Assembly (NCBI GenBank): GCA_964035575.1
Contig: OZ037892.1
Span: forward strand, 434,001-498,000
Length of the DNA stretch: 64,000 bases
Direction of reading: 5' to 3'
From: Rhynchopus sp. YZ270_cl-10
Taxonomy: Eukaryota; Euglenozoa; Diplonemea; Diplonemida; Diplonemidae
Shown here: positions 10,965 to 21,200 of the stretch, piece by piece
Numbering within the stretch: position 1 is the first letter of the stretch
Layout of the letters: each line of letters opens with the position of its first letter
Position numbers and translations under genes: made by a program
Notes under the pieces: model-generated
Database searches by the model: none
Told to the model about the DNA's origin: nothing
Seen by the model: the letters and a program-made list of their open reading frames with translations, nothing else

Positions 10965-11345
10965 GACTTTTTTTTTTTTTTTTGATTAACTGTTAGTTTA
11001 TTAGTGTAGTCACGCAAGCAGACTGTGTACACACATCTTGAAAAACAAAAAAAGGGTAAAAGGTTTGTAGTAATGTGTGGAAGAATAGCGAAGAAAACGT
11101 CTTCAAAAAAAAAAAGTATCGAATGAGAGAATTAAAGACTGTTTTCTTTTGGAAAAACAAAGAAAAATTTTTTTTTTTGGGAGGAAAGGGGATCGGGGAG
11201 AAGATGTTAATTGCAAAGACGACCGAAAAACAGCAACACTTTTTTTTTCGTGCGCATCTCTCCCACAGGCTGTGGTAGCTTACTTGTTTTTTGTACGGAC
11301 AAAAAACAGTTCACGCCTTTTTGGGTCTGATCTCACTTCTTTTTT

Positions 11346-11410
11346 GATAAATTGGAGTAGTGCACTGTAGTTGCCTCGGGTTGTGTTGCCACAGTTGTGA
11401 AATCTCCACT
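11346..11410 (+). repeat. Hairpin family G, copy 4
   Basis: This is nearly identical to the copy at 10905, with an extra CACTG after AGTG near the 5' arm. Confidence 0.75.
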
Positions 11411-11785
11411 TTCTTTTTATTCTGTTGAGTATTGCTAAAAAAAAGCACGCATTTTTAAAACCACAGCTTTTTTTCACCACCCGGGTTTCCTTTAAGGCAA
11501 GGTTTGAATATAACATCTGGTATAAGACAAAACGCAATTCATGTATTAGCTGGTGATATCTGCTATTAAATTGTATGTGCTTCTCGTGCACATTACATCA
11601 CTCACAAAAAAAAACAAACAATAAATAAGCGAAGTTGGTAGGTAATGATGAACACATTTGGGGCATGGTCCTTTTGATAAAAATTATTTTTTTTTCCCTT
11701 TTTTTGTGAACAGCACCCAAAAGATAAGGTTTGCAAGATTAAGAATGTGTCGCGCACATTTGTAACAAATCTGGGGAAAATAAAT

Positions 11786-11816
11786 TTCATATACTTTCCA
11801 TTTCGAGAAAGCACGC
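11786..11816 (+). repeat. Hairpin family I copy with flanking TTTGTAACAAA repeats
   Basis: TTCATATACTTTCCATTTC, GAGAAAGCACGC. The 11-mer TTTGTAACAAA occurs on both sides (about 11759 and 11834). That could be a target duplication, though the element boundaries would then include extra sequence. Confidence 0.45.
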
Positions 11817-12654
11817 AATAACGCTTAAAAACGTTTGTAACAAAAAAAAAAAAAAAACAAAACAAAAAACAAAAAATCTATTTTAGATTTGAGGCAAGTG
11901 GACTTCTATAATTATTGCATCCAAATAAAAGAGAGAAACATACAAGACGAAGCCTAGTCGCTCCGTGTTTAGTCACCATATAAAACCCCCCTTTTAAAAA
12001 AAAACAATAAATTAATATTGACGCCACTCAAAATATTTTACAATAAATCTTCACAACAAACACATGTGGATTCTCTTGGAGATATTGAAATCTGTTGGGA
12101 ATGAAAAAAAAAACAAAATAATAATTCCGATACCTAGAGGGAAATAATGCGTTCAGAACGCAGGCAAAAGGGGGAAGAGTCTCATAGCCATCGAATTAAT
12201 CAAAAAAAGGGGGCATTTGAACAGATGACACTACTACCGTTCAAGGATAGGGGGGTTTTTTTTTATAAAAAAATATGCAACACTGGTGTGATCGGAACCC
12301 AAATTTCCCCTGTACTTCTCCCGTACTTATATCACCAGGGGGATTTGTAAGTTTGTTTGTTTTTTGTTTTTGTTTTTGTTTTCTACTCTGTTTGTTTTGT
12401 ATTGTATTTCACCTTCCCCCTGTACTTCTCCAGTACTTCTATCAGGGGGAACCGGAATTCCTACACACGAATTCCCTGTACTTTTTCCGTCTGGTTCCGA
12501 CCACACCAAAAACACTTTTTTTATTGTTCGTACACAAGGGCGATGATATTAAAAGGCAACAGGATTTTTTTTCCTCCGAAAACAATCATATTATGATCGA
12601 TCAAAGAGGAATACGTAACGGAACAAAACCAGAAAAGAAAAGAAGAGTTTTTAT

Positions 12655-12692
12655 AGATGAAAATCCTAAGCCTCTGGTGCTTAGTCCACCTA
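12655..12692 (+). repeat. Hairpin family A copy
   Basis: AGATGAAAATC, CTAAGC stem, CTCTGGT loop, GCTTAG stem, TCCACCTA. A second, more decayed copy lies near 12737-12770. Confidence 0.6.
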
Positions 12693-12861
12693 AGGAAAAA
12701 TTGGTTGGTCTCGAAATAAGAGAAGATGGGTTTGTGCAAGATGGTTCTAAGCCTCGTATGCTTAATTACATTTAAAAAAAACGTTGTTCGTGGGGTCGGT
12801 TACTATGTCACATGGCGAGTAATTATTGCTGTTTTTTTACAACGTGATTTTTTTTTTTTTT

Positions 12862-12994
12862 GAAAACTCGGTTGTATTAGTGTAGACACCCTAGACAAAC
12901 TGTGCAGAACGAAAAGTATCACTTCTTTAAGTGCCTTCTCACACGACGAACTAAATGGTTCGTCTGCACAGTATGCCTAGAGTGTGCTCCACTA
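12862..12994 (+). repeat. Hairpin family F copy with nested stem insertion
   Basis: It begins as family F (GAAAACTCGGTTGTATTAG, TGTAGACACCCTAGA). It then carries an insert of about 80 bp whose ends CAAACTGTGCAG and CTGCACAGTATG pair. It resumes CCTAGAGTGTGCTCCACTA. Confidence 0.65.
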
Positions 12995-13246
12995 TACTAA
13001 ACACTTTTACGTCACCGCAGACGAACGCGATGATCTCTCTCGTGGCAGGTGTCACCCTTTTTTTTAAAAAGTCTTGCTGTGCTTAGTCAGTCGCCTAAGA
13101 GAAGAAAAAAATCTGGTCAGTTATGAACAAAACAAAATGACTGCCTGTATTAAAACTCAGCAGAATGGGATGAACAAAATAAATGGGTGGAAAGATCGGG
13201 AGTCGCCGCCTGGGAGTCATGATGTCTTTATTTTGTTTCTTTTTTT

Positions 13247-13290
13247 GAAAATTTGGATTAGTGTAGCCACCCGAGGATGCACTACACTAT
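13247..13290 (+). repeat. Hairpin family F copy
   Basis: GAAAATTTGGATTAGTGTAG, CCACCCGAGGATGCACTACA, CTAT. Family H sequence (GTCGACAATCGCCCTA) follows at 13299, in the F then H order. Confidence 0.65.
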
Positions 13291-13529
13291 ATTTTTTGTG
13301 TCGACAATCGCCCTACCTAGGAACGGTCTGTACAATGTCGCTCGTATTATTCTGTGCATCATTATAAAGGGATAAGATAACCCTTGTATGGTATCTCAGG
13401 CGACAAATCCCACTGTGAGAGAAACGATATGAGGGAACGGCTAATGGTATGGAATAGCCCTGTTTTGTTTTATTTTTATTTTTTTTTTTGCTTATTTTTT
13501 TTGTTATTTTATTGTGTAATCCATCCCTG

Positions 13530-13585
13530 AAGCACCCACCTTGGTGGGTAACTAGGGTCTGTCTGTACTCAATGTTGGTCGCAAA
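13530..13585 (+). repeat. Hairpin family H copy
   Basis: AAGCACCCACCTTGGTGGGT, AACTAGGGTCTGTCTGTACT, CAATGTTGGTCG. The CCCACC/GGTGGG stem is perfect. Confidence 0.65.
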
Positions 13586-13717
13586 TTTCAAAAAAGAGAA
13601 AAAAAAATATTGAAAGAAAAGAGGGAAAACTTGTTTGTCATTATCAAACCTCAAACCTTCTCTGAGACTTCTCATAACAGCGTCAATCAATAAGCACTGT
13701 CAAAAAAAGAGGAGGGG

Positions 13718-13847
13718 TGGTGGCAGTATTGTGATGGGAGCCCATTGGAATACGCAAACTACATCAAAATACATCACAATACACGTTGTGATGTATTTTG
13801 ATGTATTTTGCGTATTCCAATGGGCTCCCATCACAATACTGCCACCA
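13718..13847. mobile_element. 130-bp near-perfect palindrome
   Basis: The ends TGGTGGCAGTATTGTGATGG and their exact complement form arms of about 60 bp that meet at a short centre near AATACACGTTGT. Only a few arm positions differ. The arms include repeats of ACATCAAAATACATCAC. It resembles a young foldback or MITE-type insertion. No obvious target duplication is visible in the G/A-rich flanks. Confidence 0.75.
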
Positions 13848-14102
13848 TTAAGGAGAGAGGGGTTGAGATGATCCTTGGCGCGTCACTCACTCCGTCACCT
13901 TTATCACAAAAACTAGACAGTGCTTATTTACACAACAATACCAACCTTGAAAAGGCTATGCGTACAGTTGGACGCTTTTACAGAGAAACAACAGACTTCA
14001 TCTGTGGGTTCGTGTATGGGAAGATAGTTGTGACAAAAAAAAAAAATTAGCTTCATGTACTTTACAATCGAGAAAGTACAAAGGAAAAGGGGGAAAAGGA
14101 AT

Positions 14103-14137
14103 AAGATGATCTTAAGCCTTTGTACTTAAGTCACCTT
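14103..14137 (+). repeat. Hairpin family A copy, covarying stem
   Basis: AAGATGAT, CTTAAG stem, CCTTTGTA loop, CTTAAG stem, TCACCTT. Both stem arms differ from consensus yet pair perfectly. Confidence 0.7.
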
Positions 14138-14349
14138 GATTGCAATCGTTGTCGTAAAATAAAAAAGAGATTTTTTTTTTTTTGGCACAACCTAAGCTTC
14201 AAGCGCGTAGTCGCTTTTAAGAATAAAATAATAGGATCGGTAGGTAAAGTTGTTTTCGTTGATTGTACAAATCCTCCTGTTTGAGGGATTGATTGACGAC
14301 CCTACCGGTAATACTATGTTCTCTTTTAAAGCAAGCTTCGTGGGAATTT

Positions 14350-14385
<36 letters not shown>

Positions 14386-14387
<2 letters not shown>

Positions 14388-14427
14388 TTTCATATACTAA
14401 CTATTCTACTGAATAGATGGTATAATA
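14386..14427 (+). repeat. Hairpin family I copy
   Basis: TGTTTCATATACTAACTATT, CTACTGAATAGATGGTATAA. The stem CTATTC/GAATAG closes a TACT loop. It directly follows a long A run (14351-14385). It is nearly identical to the copy at 32664. Confidence 0.75.
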
Positions 14428-15128
14428 GAAGGAAAATAAAAAAAATGTCGCAAAATATCCGTAGAGAATACAGTCAACCTCCGAAGAGGGAAGAGAAAAA
14501 AAAAAAGTGACGGTACAATGTGTTAAATGAATACCTTGAGATACGCACACACATCAAAAAGTGAGATCGAATTATCTTTTCTTTTTTCTGAAATAAAATG
14601 AAAGGTTTTTTTTTTTTTTTGTGATTGTGCGGTATTGTCACTTTGAAGAGAAAAAGGGTGTAAAGGGAGAGAATTGGATGTACATTCGCCTTTACGAAAG
14701 AAGAGTGAAGGAAAAAATGAAGAATGAAAACTTTACAAAAAAAAATTAGAAAAAAATTAGAAAAAAAAAAACTATTCGCATTATTTTATGCAACTCAAAA
14801 TAAAACATTCTCGACAGTGTGTTTAAGAGAGTCGCTCTTTTGAAAGAGAAAAGAACACTTGAACGATGCAGATTCTCTCTCGTACACCCCCATAAAATAG
14901 AAACGGAACACTCATCACACGCTAAACCCATGGGAGAGAGGTTGTGGTGAAACGCACACACCTCGACCTGTTTGGTGAGGTGTGTCTCTGCAGCGCGGTT
15001 CGCCCCCAGAACCGCAAAGTGTGTTCAAAATGATTTATTTCTATTTCCTCCTTCATGGGGTGACACAAGAAAAAGGCTTGTACTATAAGCCTCTGCGCTT
15101 AGACACCTTTAAAGGGAAAACTCAAAGG

Positions 15129-15155
15129 GATGAATGCGCCTCGTGCACACACATC
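15129..15155 (+). repeat. Hairpin family B copy
   Basis: GATGAATGCGCCTCGTGCAC, ACACATC. Outer GATG/CATC and inner TGC/GCA pairs are present. Confidence 0.55.
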
Positions 15156-15429
15156 AATTCAAATTCGCAAAAGGAGGAAGGACAACGAGTGAGCCCACAA
15201 CAGGTAGCAATATCATTAAGATTGCAAGTGCAGAGCTTGCTTGAGTGAATCAGTGAATCAAAAAAAAAAAGGGGGGGAAACTGGTGCATCTCCGGGAGGT
15301 TATTGAAAAAGGTGTTGAAAACCCAAAAAATGGTTGGTTCTCTCTGTATTCACGGTTCGGAAAAGTACTGTTCCGGGAGGGGTCGATATTGACAGGTCGT
15401 TGACCGATTTCCGAAAGCACCAGAAACGT

Positions 15430-15464
15430 AAGATGAATGTGCCTCTCGTGCACACACACATCTT
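15430..15464 (+). repeat. Hairpin family B, best copy
   Basis: AAGATGAA, stem TGTGC, loop CTCTCGT, stem GCACA, CACACATCTT. The outer AAGATG and CATCTT arms pair exactly. It shares the outer arm and loop of family A, but the inner stem differs in both arms. An A run follows. Confidence 0.75.
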
Positions 15465-15648
15465 TTAAAAAAAGGCATGAACGTTTGAAGCGAATGGGGG
15501 GAGGAAGAACCCATACTAGGGAACACCACATCTGGTCAAAATGAAGGGAAGGAAGAAAAGAAAAATATTCTGGGGTCACATTGGGGTGCTGGGTAGGGGT
15601 TTGCTTTCGTTTTCGCTTTTGTTTTTGTAATTTTTTTTTTTTTTTTTT

Positions 15649-15694
15649 GAAAAATTGTTGGAATAGTGTAGTTGCCACATGGGCAAGCTCCACT
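15649..15694 (+). repeat. Hairpin family G copy, short
   Basis: GAAAAATTGTTGGAATAGTG, TAGTTGCCACATGGGCAAGC, TCCACT. TTGCC/GGGCAA and AGTG/CACT pair. Family F and H copies follow within 25 and 70 bp. Confidence 0.65.
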
Positions 15695-15713
15695 GTTTTT
15701 TAGTTGAAAACTT

Positions 15714-15752
15714 GGTTTGATTATGTGTAGACACTCGGGGATGAGCTCCACT
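15714..15752 (+). repeat. Hairpin family F copy
   Basis: TTGAAAACTTGGTTTGATTA, TGTGTAGACACTCGGGGATG, with AGCTCCACT at the 3' end. It is followed by a family H copy. Confidence 0.65.
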
Positions 15753-15763
15753 TTTTGGTTGTT

Positions 15764-15850
15764 GCGCCGACAATCACCTAGGTGATCACCTTCGCCAGGG
15801 TCTGCACCCAATGCTGATCGGAGCCTTTTGTACTACGGAAGGTAGAGGTG
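15764..15850 (+). repeat. Hairpin family H copy, long
   Basis: GCCGACAATCACCTAGGTGA, TCACCTTCGCCAGGGTCTGC, CCAATGCTGATCGG, then TTTTGTACTACGGAAGGTAG. TCACCTAGGTGA is a perfect palindrome that replaces the CCCAC/GTGGG stem of other copies. Confidence 0.6.
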
Positions 15851-16211
15851 AAAACGCCCTTCCAGGTATTCCAAAAATTAAAAAAAATAGTAACTCTGAG
15901 AGGTCAATTAGGCACTTTGAGACGTGCCAGGGAAGGTTGCCTGTGGTACTCAATGAAATGGATCAAAAGAGATAAGGTGGTGTGAAAATACATGCAAAGT
16001 GTAGAGCACTTTACTTAGTGCGCAAATGATCAAGAAGTGTTACTTCTCGTTCCCTCACCCCCCTCTTCTTGTGGTTGTTTGATGTGTTGACGCTTCCACA
16101 CATTATCTCCCATCTGTTGGGTGGTGTTGCGGAGCACGGTTGGGTGAGTTAACTACATAACACTTTTCCGCTCAAAGTAGTGTGCGAAAAAAAAAGGCGG
16201 AAGTGGGTTTT

Positions 16212-16244
16212 AAGATGAACCTAAGCCTCGTGCTTAGTCACCTT
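16212..16244 (+). repeat. Hairpin family A copy
   Basis: AAGATGAAC, CTAAGC stem, shortened CTCGT loop, GCTTAG stem, TCACCTT. Confidence 0.75.
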
Positions 16245-16397
16245 GATCACAAAAAAAGGGGGGAGGGGAGGGGGGGGGAAGAGAGAAAGTAATGTTTCTC
16301 TGACGTAGTAGCCAGAAAAACGTTACAGAGAAGGGTCTCATTTTTTGTTGTTTTTTCTCCTCGAGAGAAGGAAACAAAAAATGAAAGAAACGTTTCT

Positions 16398-16434
16398 AAG
16401 ATGATACCGAGCCTCTCGTTGCTTAGCTCACCTT
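16398..16434 (+). repeat. Hairpin family A copy
   Basis: AAGATGATACC, GAGC, CTCTCGTT, GCTTAGCTCACCTT. An alternative GAGC/GCTC pairing is available. An A run follows. Confidence 0.65.
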
Positions 16435-16443
16435 TAAAAAAAA

Positions 16444-16510
16444 AGTGAAGTTATTAATGCAGGCACCTCCGACTGACCCACGTACGATGCCAGCCATCCG
16501 GATGAAAGCA
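16444..16510 (+). repeat. Family E repeat, copy 2
   Basis: AGTGAAGTTATTAATGCAGG, CACCTCCGACTGACCCACG, TACGATGCCAGCCATCCGG, ATGAAAGC, then an A run. It matches 26796-26840 through AGTGAAGTTATTAATGCA. Confidence 0.65.
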
Positions 16511-16923
16511 AAAAAAGAACGGGGTCGATTTCAAAAAAAAGTCCCTCAAAAAACAAAGAAGAAAACATAAATCCAGAATTTTGCTGTTTTTATTTTATTT
16601 TTTTTCCCCCGAGAACAATGGGTAAGATGATACCTGGTCTCTTTGTGTTTATTCACCTCCAATAAATAAAAATACACAATACGGCCTCCATTTTTCCTGG
16701 ACAACGCTTCTTCAACAGTCTGCAACTCTTTTTAAAAAAAAGAAAGGGGAAAAAGGGAAAAAAATGAAAGCGAGCTACGTTTTCGTGGGGGGGGGATGGA
16801 AAGACAAAGAAAGGGGAAGGGGGGAACAACGACGTTCAGGACGTTACAGGGAGGGGAGGAGTGGGCAAAAAGGGGGGGTATTAATATCAAAAAAAAAGAC
16901 AGTGTTTTGGTTCAAAACAAAAG

Positions 16924-16965
16924 AGGGGGTAGGGGGGGTAGGGGGGGTAGGGGGAGAGGGGGAGA
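16924..16965 (+). repeat. G-run tract with quadruplex potential
   Basis: Four or more runs of five to seven G separated by TA or AGA (GGGGGTAGGGGGGGTAGGGG and onward). This meets the usual four-G-run pattern for G-quadruplex formation. Confidence 0.7.
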
Positions 16966-17443
16966 AACGTGAATGGGGAAGTCACATGGGGTGGGGAGGA
17001 AGGGGGAAAAAGAAGAAAAATTTTGGTAAGATAAACCCAAGCCTAACGGGGGCACCTTGGGTGGTCATCTTGTAAAATACTTTTTTTTTTTTTTTGCTTT
17101 GTTTCGTAACTTGGTACAACACCAAGATGCAGAGCACGGCCAATAGGGAAAACTCCTCGCAGATTTATTTTGAAAGAATAATTTGGACGGCTTCATTGAA
17201 AAACAAAACAAAGCAAAAAAAAAAGCAAACAAACAAACAAAAAAGGGCGAATGGGTAATTCTGTCTCACATAGCGGGTACACGCACATATGCACAAACAC
17301 ACTTTTTTACATCTCCCGCTCCTAGAAACAGAATGCATGAAGCCATCCATTCTTCCTCAACGACTCAACAATTTCAAAAAAGAGAGAAAAAATGTGGCTC
17401 CGGCAACAAACGAAAAAAAAAACAAAATAGAGAAAGGTTTGGT

Positions 17444-17477
17444 GAGATGAACCTAAGCCTCTCATGCTTGGTCACCT
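17444..17477 (+). repeat. Hairpin family A copy
   Basis: GAGATGAACCTAAGC, CTCTCAT, GCTTGGTCACCT. Confidence 0.65.
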
Positions 17478-18289
17478 CAATCGCAATCGTTGTCAACAAA
17501 ACTCTGAAATAATAGTTTTGAAGTGCGCCACACAAAAACAAAAACAAAAAACAAAATGAAAAAAAAAAAAAACATAATAACCTGGGCTGACGTGGCAGCT
17601 CTTGACTCTAAGAAAGGGGGAAAAGGGGGGAAGAAAAAAGAAGGGGGGAAGAAAAAATTGTTTGGCTTTAGACAACTATCACAGGATAGTAGCCACGGTG
17701 GTTTTCTTTTTCTTTTTTTTTTTTTTTTTTTTGAAGAAAAAAATAAAAGAAAGGTGGGAGAGGGGTCACGGCATGTGCACAAACGCAACACATACCACCA
17801 CCACCACCCCCAAGAAATATTCTTTTTTCACTTCGCGTTAAGAAAAGCGATCCCCCCCTTGAAAAAGAAATAAAACAACAAAACAAAAAAAAAAAAAACA
17901 AACCGAACAAGAAATACCCTTACCCTCCCGACGATCCCTGGTAGCTTGTATTGCGCATTCCTAATGTATTTTTCTTTTTTACCGTAAGTTTATGCAAACA
18001 CAGCAATCAGTACTTTCCCCCCAAAATTTGCTTCAGCAAAAAACGTGCGCAAACACACAAACCTCCCCCCCCCCTTCCTCGCACTCATCTATTAAATAGC
18101 TACTAACATAAAAGACCTGACTCCCAAATCCCCCCCCCCCCAAAAAATAAAATAAAATCTACTCCAACAGAAGTTAACTCTTAATTATTTTCCCTTTTTC
18201 CCCCCAAATGTAGTGATCAATCATTTTCCCCCCTCCCCCTTCCCCTCCCTCTTCTCCCCCCACCTTTTCTTCCCAATATTTTTTTTTGT

Positions 18290-21200
18290 TCACACCGCCA
18301 CTGCCAGGGCACAAAACGCCAAAAAGGGGGTTAGTTGCATCAATCTGACTAATGTGTTGCTGAGAGATGAATTGGTGTCGGTTTCTGTGACACGTGCCCT
18401 TCTGTTGCCACCATGCGACTGGAAGGGCTGAGGGGTGCTCGCAACGGAGGGGCTACGCATAGCGGAAACGGGGAGCGAGTTTTCCCTTCTGGCCTGAGGA
18501 AGAAGCGCTTGCGTCTTTCCACTAAAAACCTGGGCTACCGACTTGGTCCATTCAACATACGTTGCGTAAAAGGACACTGCAAGCCGCACCCCATTCTTTC
18601 TACCCGGCGCCATAGGGGAAGGAGCTATTGACGACCCCGCATTTTGCCTTGGCGTCCCCTTCCCTGATGCCTGCGAATACGCCCTCAAAGGAAAGCTTCC
18701 ATTATTCACCACACTCCCTGCCTTACTAAAATGCCCAAAACTTCCGTTTGCAGGCACCTTAATAGGTTGCTGCTGCTTCGGAGGGCCATTCCCTGTCTTC
18801 CCCTTAACCGATGGGGCGCTTGCTGGAGGCAGCCCTTCTGGTTCTTTTACATTCCCTTTCTTCACCTTTTTTGGGGCGACTGCGGGGGATGCGATGAAGA
18901 CCGGTTGGCTTCCTCCGTTCGTTGGTTTCTCTTCGGAGACGTCACCAAGACTGCTTCCACGGGATAACGAGGTGCATTGTACTATTGAATCGTCGCAGGA
19001 GGACAGCGAGCCAAAGGGGTGGTGCCCTACTGGAGACTCTGCACCGTGCTCACCATGCTCGGTACCACCATGGGTGTGGGTAGCAGGGACGGTCTTCACC
19101 GAGGTGGCGGCAGAGTGAGAAGGTGTACCTCCATTCCGCACACCCAAATGGTCGTGCACAGTCAAATGCGGACTCCCCTTCTCTGCAACCAAAGGCGGTG
19201 TAGACCCCAGCTCCAACTCAATCAAATCTGCCAGGCAAAGCGGGGACAACGGCCCATAGAAGGTCGGGTCTTCATGATTCCCCAAGCTTTTGTAGCAGTC
19301 GGACAACCCAACCGGGGGTTGGAACGACCCAGTACCATACTCAGATCCGTCGTAAAATGAGGACGGCTTGGTAGTAGCAGACGCAAGAAGAGAAGGGATA
19401 ATATCTTGGCAGATTTTGCGAAATGTTGGCCTCTCCTGCGCGGGGAAGAAACAACGGGCGATGAGGGAGTCCCACAGCATTTCGGGACAGCCGGAGGGAC
19501 GTTCCAAAATATCCCCTTCGAGAACCCGGCGTTCACACACATCCGGAGAACGGTCGTACGGACGCTTTGAGCAATACATCATAACCTCCCACAGCAGCAC
19601 ACCAAAACTCCACACATCCCCTGCCTTCGAAAATTCGTGAGAAGACAACGCCTCTGGTGACGTCCAATTCACCGGAACCTCTGCGCTCTTCCCCACTGCT
19701 TTGTACACCCCACCGCGGCTGTCCACTTCACGCACCAATCCAAAATCACCAAGCTTAAAAACTCCTCCCTTTTTAAACACATTGCGAGCAGCAAGATCAC
19801 GGTGAATGCAACCATCTGCGTGCACAGACGCCATGGCCAGAGATATGCTGCGCGCAATATCTATAACGTCACGCACGGTGATGGGGTCACGCTGTGCAGT
19901 ACGCTGGATGAGGAAGGACTCAAGACTGCCTTCATCGCAGTGCTCCATTACAGCGAGAAGACGGTTTTTACTGAGCGAGTACCCGAAGCACTGCACAATG
20001 TGTGGGTGGTTCATCATCTGCTGTGTCTCCACCTCCCGCAGGACCGCATCGCAGATGGGCATATCCTTTACGGCAACCTCCACACCACGCCAGTCAGCAA
20101 GGTACACCGTGGAGGTGTGCCCCTCGCCTATTTTCTTTACAATGTTCACATCCTTAAAATCGATGACCCGCCCAACATCGGTCAACGATGCCTCCTTTTG
20201 CGCAGGGGAGAATGGAGCCCGTTTGCTTGGCGACGCCACGCTTGGTGACACCGGCTTTTCAGAGGGTCTAGGGGAGGTCCCACTGCTGCGACGCTGTTGT
20301 TCTGCGAATAGCGGCATTCCACCTTTCTCTTTGTGTTTTGGGCTGGACCGAGGGCTAGCTTGTCTTGCGCTGTCTTCCGAACCAGAGATCCCATCCAGCT
20401 GGAGGGTGGGCACCAAAACCGCTCCGTTCTGCCTTTGTGCAGCAGGGGTGCCTCCGGCAGGGGTGGTTCTTGTCTTCGCCTTTTCGTTGGAGGGCTGTGC
20501 TGCGGCGGAGGAAGGAGGCAACTCAAGAAACGAGGTGGACTGCCTCCTCGCGCTTTGCGCAAGAAGTTCGCTGCCGCTGCCGTTCCCTGTTGACGCGGTT
20601 GGGGTGGATTTGGTGTTTTGTGTCCCAGATTTGCCGTCACCAAGCACATCGGTTAGGATACGGCGGACCGGAATGACGGCATCAAGAATCCCATCTCCTG
20701 TTGTGTCCACCACAACGCTGTCGCGCACACCATCTCCGTTGGTGTCGACCATGAGGGGTTCCATGCTGTTCTTCCACCTCTTAATCTGCCGTTCTTTGTC
20801 GCGCGACAGCTGACTGTGCCCGCCGTTGACGTTCAACGCCTCTTGCCGCGCCTTCTTCGGCTGTCTGCTGTCGGCGACACTCCGGTTGCTGCAGTTGAAG
20901 CTCCGGGTGGTGCGGTTTAATGTGGGGGGTGCATCGCTCGAATCGCTTTCCGCAGGCACCCCAGGAACCCGAATAGGATGGTGCACCCCATGAACAGAAG
21001 GCACCAACAGCCTTGGCAGCAAACTGCCACCAAGAAACCACCCAGTCATCACCCCCGACACAACATGGCCTAGCCCAGGAAATGCTGCGGTCGCACCGAT
21101 CTGGATAACCGTCATAGGGTAAGCGTGGGAACGGAAAACCCAGTCATAATCGAGAACCAACCCAGCAAGGGCACGGCAAGAGAAGGCGAAGGAAGCTGCT

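Larger units (their letters stand above)
1..18289. other. Gene desert of homopolymer runs and short structured repeats
   Basis: I see no convincing host gene here. Open frames are short, lysine/phenylalanine-rich and follow A or T runs. The stretch holds purine-rich low-complexity DNA (1-400), palindromic arrays with ACTTTAT motifs (860-2240), a palindromic element (4595-5074), a 268-bp tandem duplication (5643-6178), one GC-richer coding-like island (5160-5540), a 130-bp near-perfect palindrome (13718-13847) and most copies of hairpin families A-I. Between these the sequence is AT-rich filler with many A or T runs of 8-35 bases. Confidence 0.7.

Noticed and set aside
19806-20813. 335-codon plus-strand open frame opposite the kinase gene
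   Set aside because: It is the shadow of the conserved kinase frame on the other strand; it has no family features and its composition follows from the kinase codons.
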